DNA from: Bacteroidales bacterium
GTDB lineage: Bacteria; Bacteroidota; Bacteroidia; Bacteroidales; F082
DNA: 64,000 bases
Assembly (NCBI GenBank): GCA_021647205.1
Contig: JAKIVD010000002.1
Span: forward strand, 1-64,000
Direction: 5' to 3'
In this document: one piece after another, positions 33,990-42,452 of the stretch
Position numbering within the stretch: position 1 is the stretch's first letter
Layout of the letters: the number at the start of each line of letters is the position of its first letter
Notes under the pieces: model-generated
Told to the model about the DNA's origin: nothing
The model's input: only the letters and a program-made list of their open reading frames with translations
The model's database searches: none
Position numbers and translations under genes: made by a program

Positions 33990-35381
33990 ATGGAAAACAC
34001 CGATAAAAAATATTATTCACTCCTCCAAATCACCCGGAGCCTGGAATCGGTCATTCAAAAAACCTACACCAAATCGTACTGGGTAAAGGCCGAAATCGCC
34101 AAACTCAATTATTACTCCCACAGTGGGCACTGCTACCCCGAACTGGTCGAAAAAGAAGGAAACAAAGTGCTGGCGCAAATACGCTCCACCATCTGGGCCG
34201 GTAATTTCGACCGCATCAACAAAAAGTTCCGGGAAATTACCCGCGAAAACCTGGCCGATGGGATGCGTATTTTATTTTTGGCCAGGGTGGGCTTTCACCC
34301 GGTGTACGGCATTTCGCTGAATATTTCCGATATCGAACCGGCTTTTACGCTGGGCGAAATGGCCCGCGAACGAAATGCATCTATCCAACGACTGCAAAAG
34401 GAAGGCATTTTCGAGCAAAACAAGCGTTTGCCCCTCCCTCTTCTTCCACAACGCATCGCCGTTATTTCGGTAGAAACCAGCAAAGGGTACCATGATTTTA
34501 CCCAAATCATCGAAAACAACAACTGGGCTTACTCCTTTTTTCACCTGCTGTTTCCGGCCTTATTGCAGGGCGAAGGGGCCGTAAAATCCATCAAAGCACA
34601 ATTGGCCCGGATTAAAAAGGCCATCCGTCATTTTGATGTGGTGGTAATTATCCGCGGAGGTGGCGGCGATATCGGATTAAGCAGTTTCGACAGTTATTCG
34701 CTGGCCAAAGCGGTGGCCACATTTCCTGTTCCGGTGCTGAGCGGCATCGGCCATGCCACCAACGAAACGGTGGTTGAAATGGTGGCCCACGCCAATAAAA
34801 TCACCCCCACCGACCTGGCATATTTTCTGATTCAGCAATTCCATAATTTCTCGGTGCGCTTGCAGGAATCACAAAAACGCATGGTGAGCGAAGCCCAAAG
34901 AAGGCTGCAAACCGAAAACCGCCGGGTGAATGAAACAGTCCGCCAATTGAATTTTGCAACACAAGATTTGGTCAACAGGCATCAATCAGTTATTCGGGTT
35001 TTGGCTCAACAAATGGGAGGTAACACGCAAGCAATTCTCAATACCGAAAAAGACAAGCTGACAAAAACCATCAGCCTGCTTCAATTCAAACCAACTCAAT
35101 TAATCCTTAGCCGGAAAGCAAGCCTCTCGAACACAGAAAAAAACCTTGGTGTGTTCAGCCGGCAAAATATTAATGCCGGGCAAAATCGCCTGGTATTATT
35201 AAACGAAAAAGTAAACTTGCTGAAGCCTGAAAATATTTTAAAACGGGGTTACAGCATTACTACTTTCAACGGAAAACCCATCCGTGATGCCCGCCAATTA
35301 TCAAAAAACGAAGTGGTTGAAACAACCGTTTTTAAAGGAAAATTTAAAAGCAGAATAGAAACAATTGACGATGAAAAATAA
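33990..35381 (+). CDS. xseA: Exodeoxyribonuclease VII large subunit
   Basis: Catalytic subunit of the single-strand-specific nuclease ExoVII. An N-terminal OB-fold (about residues 5-105, SYWVKAEIAKLNYYSHSGHCY) is followed by the catalytic domain (ISVETSKGYHDF, then VIIRGGGGDIGLSSFDSY and GIGHATNETVVE) and long C-terminal helices (about 290-400). The last part (GYSITTFNGKPI) is the usual end. At 463 residues it is of normal length. It overlaps xseB by 11 bp. A near-match -7 box, TACCTTCG, is at 33964-33971. Confidence 0.95.
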   Translation: MENTDKKYYSLLQITRSLESVIQKTYTKSYWVKAEIAKLNYYSHSGHCYPELVEKEGNKVLAQIRSTIWAGNFDRINKKFREITRENLADGMRILFLARVGFHPVYGISLNISDIEPAFTLGEMARERNASIQRLQKEGIFEQNKRLPLPLLPQRIAVISVETSKGYHDFTQIIENNNWAYSFFHLLFPALLQGEGAVKSIKAQLARIKKAIRHFDVVVIIRGGGGDIGLSSFDSYSLAKAVATFPVPVLSGIGHATNETVVEMVAHANKITPTDLAYFLIQQFHNFSVRLQESQKRMVSEAQRRLQTENRRVNETVRQLNFATQDLVNRHQSVIRVLAQQMGGNTQAILNTEKDKLTKTISLLQFKPTQLILSRKASLSNTEKNLGVFSRQNINAGQNRLVLLNEKVNLLKPENILKRGYSITTFNGKPIRDARQLSKNEVVETTVFKGKFKSRIETIDDEK

Positions 35382-35580
35382 AATCACATACACAGCAGCC
35401 ATTACCGAGCTCGAAGAAATCGTAAACGAAATTGAAAACGAAGATATCGGTGTGGACGAATTATCGGAAAAAGTAAAACGTGCCTCCGTCCTCATTAAAA
35501 TTTGCAAGGACAAATTACACAAAACTGAGGAGGAAGTCAGCGCCGTGTTGAAAGATATTGAGGGCGGGAAAGAAGAATAA
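35371..35580 (+). CDS. xseB: Exodeoxyribonuclease VII small subunit
   Basis: A 69-residue two-helix protein that binds XseA and is needed for ExoVII activity. YTAAITELEEIVNEIE is the typical opening helix, and the ELSEKVKRASVLIKICKDKL helix closes the hairpin. ATG 35371 lies inside the last codons of xseA (11-bp overlap), which gives coupled synthesis. A TTG six bases upstream is less likely as start. Confidence 0.92.
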   Translation: MKNKITYTAAITELEEIVNEIENEDIGVDELSEKVKRASVLIKICKDKLHKTEEEVSAVLKDIEGGKEE

Positions 35581-35600
35581 GCACAACTGAGACAACCTGC

Positions 35601-35966
35601 TTACTTCCCCGAAGGCCCCTGGTACTCAAAATTACCGAACCCAAGAATGGGATAAAAAATAAAGCCCAGAAAGATCAGTCCCAGCGTAAAACCAACGCCC
35701 TGTCCAAAACTTTTTGATAGCAGGTTGATGGCCCAAATACCAAAAATTATATTCGCAAATGGGACAAAAAAGATCAATAGCAACCACCACCAGGGTTTTC
35801 CGATAATTTCCAGCAAAACAATCAGATTGTAAATCGGGATGATGGATGCCCATCCCGGTTTGCCGGCTTTTTGAAAAATCCGCCAGATAGCAGCAATATA
35901 GATTACTGCGATTAAAATGATAAAGAAAAATCCGTTACTTCCGTAAAAATCGTTGTATTCTTCCAT
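35601..35966 (-). CDS. DUF5684-type small membrane protein
   Basis: A 121-residue integral membrane protein with three to four hydrophobic segments. The sequence RIFQKAGKPGWASIIPIYN, followed by a tryptophan-rich segment (GKPWWWLLL), is the hallmark of the DUF5684 family, sometimes found fused to signal peptidase I. Function unknown. It starts 31 bp after the CoA-transferase subunit gene but need not share its function. Confidence 0.8.
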   Translation of the reverse strand: MEEYNDFYGSNGFFFIILIAVIYIAAIWRIFQKAGKPGWASIIPIYNLIVLLEIIGKPWWWLLLIFFVPFANIIFGIWAINLLSKSFGQGVGFTLGLIFLGFIFYPILGFGNFEYQGPSGK

Positions 35967-35996
35967 ACGTTTTGTTTTTATAAAGAACTAATTGAC

Positions 35997-36653
35997 TTAC
36001 AATTTCATTTCCGGAACATCCCCTTCAACAATGACGGGGGCGCCGGTTTTTTCCAGAATTTCTTCCACACTAACGCCCGGTGCCCTTTCCAAAAGTTTAA
36101 AACCCTTTTCGGTTACTTCAATCACGGCCAGGTCACTCACAATTTTTTTCACACAACTAACGCCCGTTAATGGAAGGTCGCAGGATGTTTTAAGTTTTGG
36201 TTGCCCATGCCTGTCGGTGTGGGTTGTGGCTACGATTATATTCTTTGCTGCTGCTACCAAATCCATGGCGCCCCCCATTCCTTTCACCATTTTACCGGGT
36301 ATCTTCCAGGAAGAAATGTCCCCTTTGTCGGTAACTTCAAATGCGCCCAAAACGGTCAGGTCAACATGGCCGCCGCGTATCATGGCAAAACTGAGCGAGG
36401 AGTCGAAAAAGGAAGAACCCGGGATGGTTGTCACCGTTTGTTTTCCTGCATTGATGAGGTCGGGGTCGGCTTTGCCTTTTTCGGGGAAAGGCCCGATACC
36501 CAGCAACCCATTTTCAGACTGCAATACAACTTCTATATTTTCGGGAACAAAATTGGCCACCAGGGTAGGGATGCCGATGCCAAGGTTTACATAATAGCCG
36601 TCTTTTAATTCCTGGGCAATTCTTTTTGCAATTCCATTTTTATCAAGACTCAT
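35997..36653 (-). CDS. scoB: 3-oxoacid CoA-transferase subunit B
   Basis: Beta subunit (218 residues) of the enzyme moving CoA from succinyl-CoA (or acetyl-CoA) to acetoacetate. The catalytic glutamate lies in SENGLLGIGP near residue 47, and GGHVDLTVLGAFEV and GMGGAMDL are also conserved. It follows subunit A by 69 bp. In this locus it would activate the acetoacetate released by HMG-CoA cleavage. It could equally be called AtoA; the choice depends on the CoA donor, which sequence does not settle. Confidence 0.92.
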   Translation of the reverse strand: MSLDKNGIAKRIAQELKDGYYVNLGIGIPTLVANFVPENIEVVLQSENGLLGIGPFPEKGKADPDLINAGKQTVTTIPGSSFFDSSLSFAMIRGGHVDLTVLGAFEVTDKGDISSWKIPGKMVKGMGGAMDLVAAAKNIIVATTHTDRHGQPKLKTSCDLPLTGVSCVKKIVSDLAVIEVTEKGFKLLERAPGVSVEEILEKTGAPVIVEGDVPEMKL

Positions 36654-36722
36654 TTTTTATTCTTTTAGGATTTCATTAATCAATCGCTGTTATTTTCGGT
36701 TGGCACGGAAGGCCGGTAATAT

Positions 36723-37415
36723 TTATCCACGGACTGTTTCAAACTCAATTCTTTTCTCATAGTCCACTCCCTGGAATATCCGTTGCACAAAAATTCCGGG
36801 TGTATGAATTTCGTTGGGGTTTAGTGCACCAATCGGAACAAGTTCCTCAACTTCGGCAATGGTAATTTTTCCGGCCATCGCCATGGGTTGGTTAAAGTTA
36901 TTGGCTGTTTCCCTGTAAACCAGGTTGCCCATGGCATCCCCTTTCCAGGCTTTTACCACCGCAAAATCGGCGGTAAGCCCATATTCGAGCAGGTGCATTT
37001 TTCCATTGAACTCCCTGGATTCCTTGCCTTCCCCGACTTCGGTTCCATAACCGGCCGGGACATAAAAAGCAGGAATTCCGGCCCCGCCCGCCCGAAGGCG
37101 TTCGGCCAATGTGCCCTGGGGAATTAAATCTACCTCCAGTTCGCCCGACAACAGCTGGCGTTCAAATTCTTTGTTTTCACCCACATAGGATGAAATCATT
37201 TTTTTAATCTGGTGTTTTCTGAGCAGCAGTCCCAGTCCAAAGTCGTCCACCCCGGCATTGTTCGAAATACAGGTTAAATTAGTTAATCCGGATTCTACGA
37301 GCGCGTTGATGGTGTTTTCGGGGATGCCGCATAAACCAAATCCGCCAAGCATAAAAGTCTGCCCGTCCTGCATGCCTTCTATCGCTTCTTTTGCATTCTT
37401 TACTACTTTATTCAT
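36723..37415 (-). CDS. scoA: 3-oxoacid CoA-transferase subunit A
   Basis: Alpha subunit (230 residues) of the same transferase. It contains the CoA-binding [10 protein letters not shown] near residue 24, [11 protein letters not shown], and the [20 protein letters not shown] segment. ATG 37415 is the family's usual start ([18 protein letters not shown]). It lies 71 bp after the acyl-CoA dehydrogenase gene and 69 bp before scoB on the minus strand, inside the leucine-breakdown cluster. Confidence 0.93.
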   Translation of the reverse strand: MNKVVKNAKEAIEGMQDGQTFMLGGFGLCGIPENTINALVESGLTNLTCISNNAGVDDFGLGLLLRKHQIKKMISSYVGENKEFERQLLSGELEVDLIPQGTLAERLRAGGAGIPAFYVPAGYGTEVGEGKESREFNGKMHLLEYGLTADFAVVKAWKGDAMGNLVYRETANNFNQPMAMAGKITIAEVEELVPIGALNPNEIHTPGIFVQRIFQGVDYEKRIEFETVRG

Positions 37416-37486
37416 AAGTCTGTTATTTTGTCTTTATCAAATTCTTTATTGCTGAGCTTTTCTTTTCACAGCATGTTTTCATTTGG

Positions 37487-38632
37487 TCAGCACCCGATTA
37501 AGCGTGAAATTACGAGGCGTTGAATTTCGGAAGTACCCTCACCGATTTGCAGCAGGCGCTGGTCGCGGTAAAAGCGCTCCACATCATAGTCTTTCATTAA
37601 GCCATAGCCTCCATGAATCTGGACGGCTTCGTCAGCCACTTCTTTGGCGATTTCAGAACAATACAATTTCGACATGGCCGCCTCTTTAGAGTATGGACGA
37701 TCGTTGTCTTTCAGCCAGCAGGCTTTGTAAAGCAGGTTGCGGGCCAGTTCAATTTTGAGTGCCATGTCGGCCAGTTTGAAGGCATTGATCTGGAATTTGG
37801 AAATGGGTTTGCCAAATTGTTTGCGTTCGTTGGCGTAAGCAAGCGCCAGTTCGAAAGCCCCCTGCGCGGCACCAAGGCCCATGGCCCCAATCGACAGCCT
37901 GCCACCATCAAGCGTGTGCAGCATAATATGTGAGCCCTCACCCACTTTTCCCAACAGGTTTTCTTTCGGTACCCGCACATCATCGAAAAACAACTCGGCA
38001 GTATCAGAGGCACGCCACATCATTTTACCATGCATGGATTTCGCTGTAAAACCGGGCGTTCCTTTTTCAACAAGTATTGTTGAGAAAACCTTTTTTCCGT
38101 TTTCGTTGCTTGAAACTGCCTGGACAGTACAACCTTTGGAAATATCAACCGAACCGTTGGTGATGAAAATTTTTGAGCCGTTGATGACCCATTCATCGCC
38201 ATCTAAAACGGCAGTGGTTTTTGAGCCCCGCGAATCGGATCCGGCACCGGGTTCGGTCAGGCCGAAACTCCACAGGCCTTCGCCGGTGCACAACTGGGGC
38301 AGGTATTTCATTTTTTGTTTTTCTGTGCCGTACGCATACAGCGGGAAAATCCCCAGCGAGTTGTGCGCTGCCAGTGTGGCCGCCTGTGAACCATCGATGC
38401 GGGCGATTTCTTCCACAGCAATAATATACGAAAGGGTGTCCAGTCCCTGCCCACCGTATTTTTCGGGAAGGTTCATGCCAAACAACCCCAGTTCCCCGAT
38501 TTGTTTTGTTAAATCAGGGGAAAACTCAGCTTCTTCATCCAGTTCCCGGGCGCGGGGTTTTATTTCCCGCTCGGCAAAATCGCGAACGGTTTCGCGAATC
38601 AGGTTTTGTTCATCGGTTAAATCAAAATTCAT
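37487..38632 (-). CDS. Acyl-CoA dehydrogenase (isovaleryl-CoA dehydrogenase likely)
   Basis: A 381-residue flavoenzyme that oxidises acyl-CoA to the 2-enoyl-CoA and passes electrons to ETF. Domains: N-terminal helices, beta middle domain (FGLTEPGAGSDSRG, FITNGS) and C-terminal helices (ERKQFGKPISKFQ, QIHGGYGLMKDYDVERFYRD). The C-terminal motif GEGTSEIQR supplies the probable catalytic glutamate in short-chain-type enzymes. The substrate is inferred as isovaleryl-CoA because the neighbours are methylcrotonyl-CoA carboxylase and further leucine enzymes; butyryl-CoA is the alternative. The frame is open to 38689, but ATG 38632 (MNFDLTDEQNLI) fits the family. Confidence 0.92.
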   Translation of the reverse strand: MNFDLTDEQNLIRETVRDFAEREIKPRARELDEEAEFSPDLTKQIGELGLFGMNLPEKYGGQGLDTLSYIIAVEEIARIDGSQAATLAAHNSLGIFPLYAYGTEKQKMKYLPQLCTGEGLWSFGLTEPGAGSDSRGSKTTAVLDGDEWVINGSKIFITNGSVDISKGCTVQAVSSNENGKKVFSTILVEKGTPGFTAKSMHGKMMWRASDTAELFFDDVRVPKENLLGKVGEGSHIMLHTLDGGRLSIGAMGLGAAQGAFELALAYANERKQFGKPISKFQINAFKLADMALKIELARNLLYKACWLKDNDRPYSKEAAMSKLYCSEIAKEVADEAVQIHGGYGLMKDYDVERFYRDQRLLQIGEGTSEIQRLVISRLIGC

Positions 38633-38704
38633 TTTTGATGCTATTTTTTTGTTCTTGTTAATACGAAAGTTCCTTTTGTTTTTGATCAAGGTTTTCGACC
38701 TTGA

Positions 38705-40699
38705 TTATTCTGCGACTTCTTCGACCAGCAAATGTAGTAATTGTAAATCGGTTCCCACCATTTCCCCTTCTTTAACATTCACTTTTTCCACCGTGGCATC
38801 GGATGAGGCAATGATATTGTTCTCCATCTTCATGGCTTCCACTACCAGCAGTATGGTTCCGCGTTTCACCTGCTCGCCTGCCTTTACATTAATTTTGATG
38901 ACCTTTCCCGGCATGGGCGCGTATAGCAAATTCTCCCCATCGCCCGCTCCTGACGAGGCATGGTCTGTACTTCCGTTGAGCAGGTCGGTACGCAGTAATT
39001 TTTTGATGCTCCCCTCGATTGAAACCCAGGATAGTCCTTTGTTGTCCTGCGAAATAACCGCCTTGTAGAAACTGTCGTTAACCCGAAAACGGATGTGGTT
39101 GTTTTCAATCTTTTTTAGGCAAAGCCGGAAAGTTTTTCCATCGAGGCTTAGCTCATATTGCATCCCTGTTTGGTTTTGGATTTGGAGGTTTTTGGTGTTT
39201 CCGTCCATCTCAAACGGAATGTTCATGTTACTGCGCCAAAAGCCGATGTCCTCCCAAATGTTTTTCGATCCACTGAGCCGGGTTTTGTTCAAACTGTAAA
39301 GGGCGAAGCCAAGCATAAAAATATCCGGATCTGTTGCCGGTTTTTGCATTTTTTCAAGAATCTCCGGTGTGTGTTCGTCACAGAATTTGGTGGAGATTTT
39401 ATTGTCGGCAAAGGCCGGATGGTTTAATACTTCCAGCAAATAGGGAATGTTGGTTTGGATACCGTGGATGGTATAATCTTTCAGCGCTGCGGTACTTTTT
39501 TTGATGGCAACCGACCTGTCGTTCCCCCAAACAATCATTTTGCTGAGCATGGGGTCGAAGTTGCTGAGCACCGTTTGGGCTTTTTCCAATCCTGTGTCAA
39601 CACGGATGTTTTCGCCGTCGGGCTGCCTGTAATACGATATTTCTCCCGGAGCGGGCATGAAATTATTGGCCGGGTCTTCGGCATAAATCCGGCATTCGAT
39701 GGCGTGACCATTTTGTGATATTTCCGACTGTTTGAAGCGGAGTTTGTTGCCGGCTGCCACCCTGATTTGTTCGTCCACCAGGTCGATGCCCAACACCATT
39801 TCGGTAACGGGATGTTCCACCTGTATGCGGGTATTCATTTCCAGAAAATAAAAGTCGAGGTTTTTGTCCACCAGAAATTCCACTGTCCCGGCACTGTTGT
39901 AATCCACGGCTTTGGCAATGGCAACGGCGGCATCCCCCATTTTTTTCCGTACTTCGGGAGTGAGTGTGGCCGAGGGCGATTCTTCAATAATCTTTTGGTA
40001 GCGGCGCTGGATGGTGCATTCCCTTTCAAACAAATGAATCACGCTTCCAAAATTATCGCCAATCACCTGGAATTCGATGTGGCGCGGTTCTTCCACATAT
40101 TTTTCGATGAAGATGGTACCGTCGCCAAAGTAGTTTTTGGCTTCGCGGGCTGTCGATTCCAAAACGCTCTCTAATTCCTCCGGTTTGTAAACAATCCGCA
40201 TGCCTTTTCCACCCCCACCGGCAGCTGCTTTTACCAGGATGGGGAAGGGGATGGTATGGGCATTTTTCAGCAATTGGGCCGGGCTGCCTGTTATGGCTTC
40301 GGTCATCGGAATGTTCAGCTTTTTGACAAAGTTCCTCGATTCGATCTTGTTGCCCATCAGCCGGATGGCGCGGGTGTGCGGACCGATGAAAGTGATGCCG
40401 GCTTTTTCGCAAGCCTCGATAAACAATGGGTTTTCTGACAGAAATCCGTAGCCGGGATGGATGGCATCGCAATGGGATTTTTTAGCGACTTCAATAATCT
40501 TTTCGATGTTCAAATAGGTTTCGCTTAGTTCCTGTTTGCCAATGCAGAAGGCTTCGTCGGCTTTTGAAACATGCAAAGCTTCCTGATCAATTTCGGAATA
40601 AACGGCAACGGTTTGAATGCCCAGTTTTTTTGCCGAGCGGATAATTCTTACCGCAATTTCGCCCCGGTTGGCGATGAGTATTTTATGGAATAGTTTCAT
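38705..40699 (-). CDS. mccA: Methylcrotonyl-CoA carboxylase biotin subunit
   Basis: A 664-residue acyl-CoA carboxylase alpha subunit. The biotin carboxylase part (1-450) has KILIANRGEIAVR, ATP-grasp loop AAAGGGGKGMRI and MNTRIQVEHPVTE. A linker domain follows, then the biotinyl domain with K624 in EAMKMEN as the biotin site. Paired with the carboxyltransferase at 42453-44060, it would carboxylate 3-methylcrotonyl-CoA. Propionyl- or geranyl-CoA carboxylase subunits look alike, and the leucine context is the main argument. It is separated from the upstream DUF1016 fragment by 3 bp. Confidence 0.9.
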   Translation of the reverse strand: MKLFHKILIANRGEIAVRIIRSAKKLGIQTVAVYSEIDQEALHVSKADEAFCIGKQELSETYLNIEKIIEVAKKSHCDAIHPGYGFLSENPLFIEACEKAGITFIGPHTRAIRLMGNKIESRNFVKKLNIPMTEAITGSPAQLLKNAHTIPFPILVKAAAGGGGKGMRIVYKPEELESVLESTAREAKNYFGDGTIFIEKYVEEPRHIEFQVIGDNFGSVIHLFERECTIQRRYQKIIEESPSATLTPEVRKKMGDAAVAIAKAVDYNSAGTVEFLVDKNLDFYFLEMNTRIQVEHPVTEMVLGIDLVDEQIRVAAGNKLRFKQSEISQNGHAIECRIYAEDPANNFMPAPGEISYYRQPDGENIRVDTGLEKAQTVLSNFDPMLSKMIVWGNDRSVAIKKSTAALKDYTIHGIQTNIPYLLEVLNHPAFADNKISTKFCDEHTPEILEKMQKPATDPDIFMLGFALYSLNKTRLSGSKNIWEDIGFWRSNMNIPFEMDGNTKNLQIQNQTGMQYELSLDGKTFRLCLKKIENNHIRFRVNDSFYKAVISQDNKGLSWVSIEGSIKKLLRTDLLNGSTDHASSGAGDGENLLYAPMPGKVIKINVKAGEQVKRGTILLVVEAMKMENNIIASSDATVEKVNVKEGEMVGTDLQLLHLLVEEVAE

Positions 40700-40702
40700 G
40701 AT

Positions 40703-41305
40703 TTATCTCAGATTCTTTAATTCACTACGCTCATAATATAAACTGGAGATTTGTCGTTTGAGCTCTCTTACACTCCATGTTCCTTTCATGCATTCTATTT
40801 CATAAAAAGTGCGTTTCAAATCATCATCAATACGAATAAGTTGTTCGAGATGGGTGTAGGAAAGTTTAGTGATAATAATTTCACCTGTAACTCTATTTTC
40901 AAGTTTTTGAGATTTGGCGGTCAGTGACCCCCATTTTTGATCCTTCATCAATTGTGTGGTCAGTAGCCCCATATTTGTGCTTCCCAATTGTGTGGTCAGT
41001 GACCCCATTTTTAAATTTACTAAAAGAAAATCTTTTACTTGAGGATATGAGGCATACAACAATTTAAAATTATGTAACGATCTGATATCAATTCCTTTTA
41101 TGTTCTTAAGTTCTTTTGCAATATTGGGAATCAGTTTTTTTCCATATTCTGCTCGATCACTTCCATTCTGTTCATATTCTACAATATAATACCCAATCAG
41201 CCAATTACGAATTGTCAAAGCCTGATTTACTGCATTAGCAGCATATTGTTGTAACTGCTGATGTACTACAGATATATTATGAATTAATGATTTAAAATCT
41301 CTCAT
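40703..41305 (-). CDS. DUF1016 N-terminal domain protein, truncated
   Basis: A 200-residue protein matching only the N-terminal half of YhcG/DUF1016 proteins (about 340-380 residues), which carry a PD-(D/E)xK nuclease domain at the C-terminus. Clear family parts are IRNWLIGYYIVEYEQNG, YGKKLIPNIAKEL and FYEIECMKGTWSVRELKRQ. The frame stops right after SSLYYERSEL, where the nuclease half should begin. Residues about 100-136 are three 12-residue repeats encoded by a 36-bp tandem repeat. The family is often linked to restriction systems and mobile DNA. Here it interrupts the leucine-degradation genes, with 3 bp to mccA, so it looks like a late insertion that was then shortened. Confidence 0.75.
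   Translation of the reverse strand: MRDFKSLIHNISVVHQQLQQYAANAVNQALTIRNWLIGYYIVEYEQNGSDRAEYGKKLIPNIAKELKNIKGIDIRSLHNFKLLYASYPQVKDFLLVNLKMGSLTTQLGSTNMGLLTTQLMKDQKWGSLTAKSQKLENRVTGEIIITKLSYTHLEQLIRIDDDLKRTFYEIECMKGTWSVRELKRQISSLYYERSELKNLR
40913..41020. repeat. Three 36-bp tandem repeats inside the DUF1016 gene
   Basis: Units at 40913-40948, 40949-40984 and 40985-41020 share ggtcagtgacccc (or one-base variants). The last two also share caattgtgtggtcagt. The period is a multiple of three, so the repeats keep the frame and code for MGSLTTQL-type units. The copies have diverged slightly. Confidence 0.7.
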
Positions 41306-41508
41306 TTTTATAATGCTGACCAGATAATCAAATCAAAGTTATCAAGCTGCTATTTTTCATCGGTTTTACTATTTTGTATTATTCGTTCAAATGCACTTTT
41401 ATCACCTTTGCGCAGATTTGCAAGAATGTCTGTGTTTCATTCTCCATTTTTTCTCAGATGTTCCTCCCAATTGCTCTTCCCTGGTTTTTCAGGATACCGG
41501 ATAAATGA

Positions 41509-42294
41509 CTATTCCACCCACTTCGGTTTCCTTTTCTCCAAAAAAGCCGCCATACCTTCTTGTCCTTCAGCCGATGCGCGCAATTCGGCAATCAGCTTGG
41601 TGGTGTATTCAATGGTATCATCCGGGGTTTTTTCATCAACAACTTTTTCAATTAATTTTTTCGTGGTTTTCACGGCTTCCGGGCCACTGCCCAGGATTTG
41701 TTTAATCAGGTAATTGACTTCTTCATCCAGTTTGAACTCCGCCACGGCAAGATTGACCAAATGCCATTTTTCGGCCTCTTTCCCTTTGAAGCGTTTGCCG
41801 GTCATCATCAGTTCTTTGGCGCCAAACTCGCCAATGCGCCTGATGACAAAAGGCGAAATAGTAGCCGGGGCTATCCCCAATTTCACTTCACTGAAAGCAA
41901 AGTTGGTATTCTCCTCCGCAACCACCATATCGCAGGCAGCCAGCAAACCGTTGGCGCCACCATAGGCTGCGCCGTGAATTACGGCAAGTGTGGGGAGCGG
42001 ACAATCATAAACCGTCTGGAAAAGTGCAGCGAGTTTCTTTGCGTCTTTTACATTCTCCTCAAAGCCAAATCCGGCAATGCTTTTCATGTAGTTGAGGTCG
42101 GCACCGGCACAAAATGATTTCCCGTTTCCACGCAATACAATCAGCCGGACGGATTTGTCTTTGGGAATTTCCCGAAAGGCCCGGGTCAGCTCTGCTATCA
42201 TCACATCGTTTATGGCATTGTGGACTTCCGGCCGGTTTAAGCTTACCATAGTTACTATACCTTGTTCAATAGTTATGGCTTCGTAATTGCTCAT
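41509..42294 (-). CDS. liuC: Enoyl-CoA hydratase family, probably methylglutaconyl-CoA hydratase
   Basis: A 261-residue crotonase-fold enzyme. The oxyanion-hole segments are SFCAGADLNYMKS (near residue 60) and GAAYGGANGLLAACDM (near 110), followed by FSEVKLGIAPATI, which keeps the second catalytic glutamate. The first glutamate of standard crotonases (GGGCE) is not present (GGANG). That replacement is seen in some methylglutaconyl-CoA hydratase-like proteins. Between the two carboxylase subunit genes, the expected job is water addition to 3-methylglutaconyl-CoA to make HMG-CoA. The specificity is inferred from context. Confidence 0.87.
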   Translation of the reverse strand: MSNYEAITIEQGIVTMVSLNRPEVHNAINDVMIAELTRAFREIPKDKSVRLIVLRGNGKSFCAGADLNYMKSIAGFGFEENVKDAKKLAALFQTVYDCPLPTLAVIHGAAYGGANGLLAACDMVVAEENTNFAFSEVKLGIAPATISPFVIRRIGEFGAKELMMTGKRFKGKEAEKWHLVNLAVAEFKLDEEVNYLIKQILGSGPEAVKTTKKLIEKVVDEKTPDDTIEYTTKLIAELRASAEGQEGMAAFLEKRKPKWVE

Positions 42295-42452
42295 GCTTTA
42301 TAATTTTTAGAGACCAAAGTACTCAGCGTAAAAAGAACCTTGGGTATTTGACAAGAAGTCTTCTCTTTTTTATTCACTGTCATTTCACAAACTTTATTAT
42401 TTTCCAACTTTAGCACACTTGAGGCACTTTAAGTACTCAAGGCATTTTTTTC

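Noticed and set aside
36201-36608. Plus-strand frames opposite the CoA-transferase and carboxylase genes
   Set aside because: They are shadows of strongly supported minus-strand genes.
42419-42445. cttgag...ctcaag hairpin followed by T-run between mccB and liuC as terminator
   Set aside because: The T-run lies on the plus strand, while the genes on both sides are transcribed from the minus strand, so it would not end their message.
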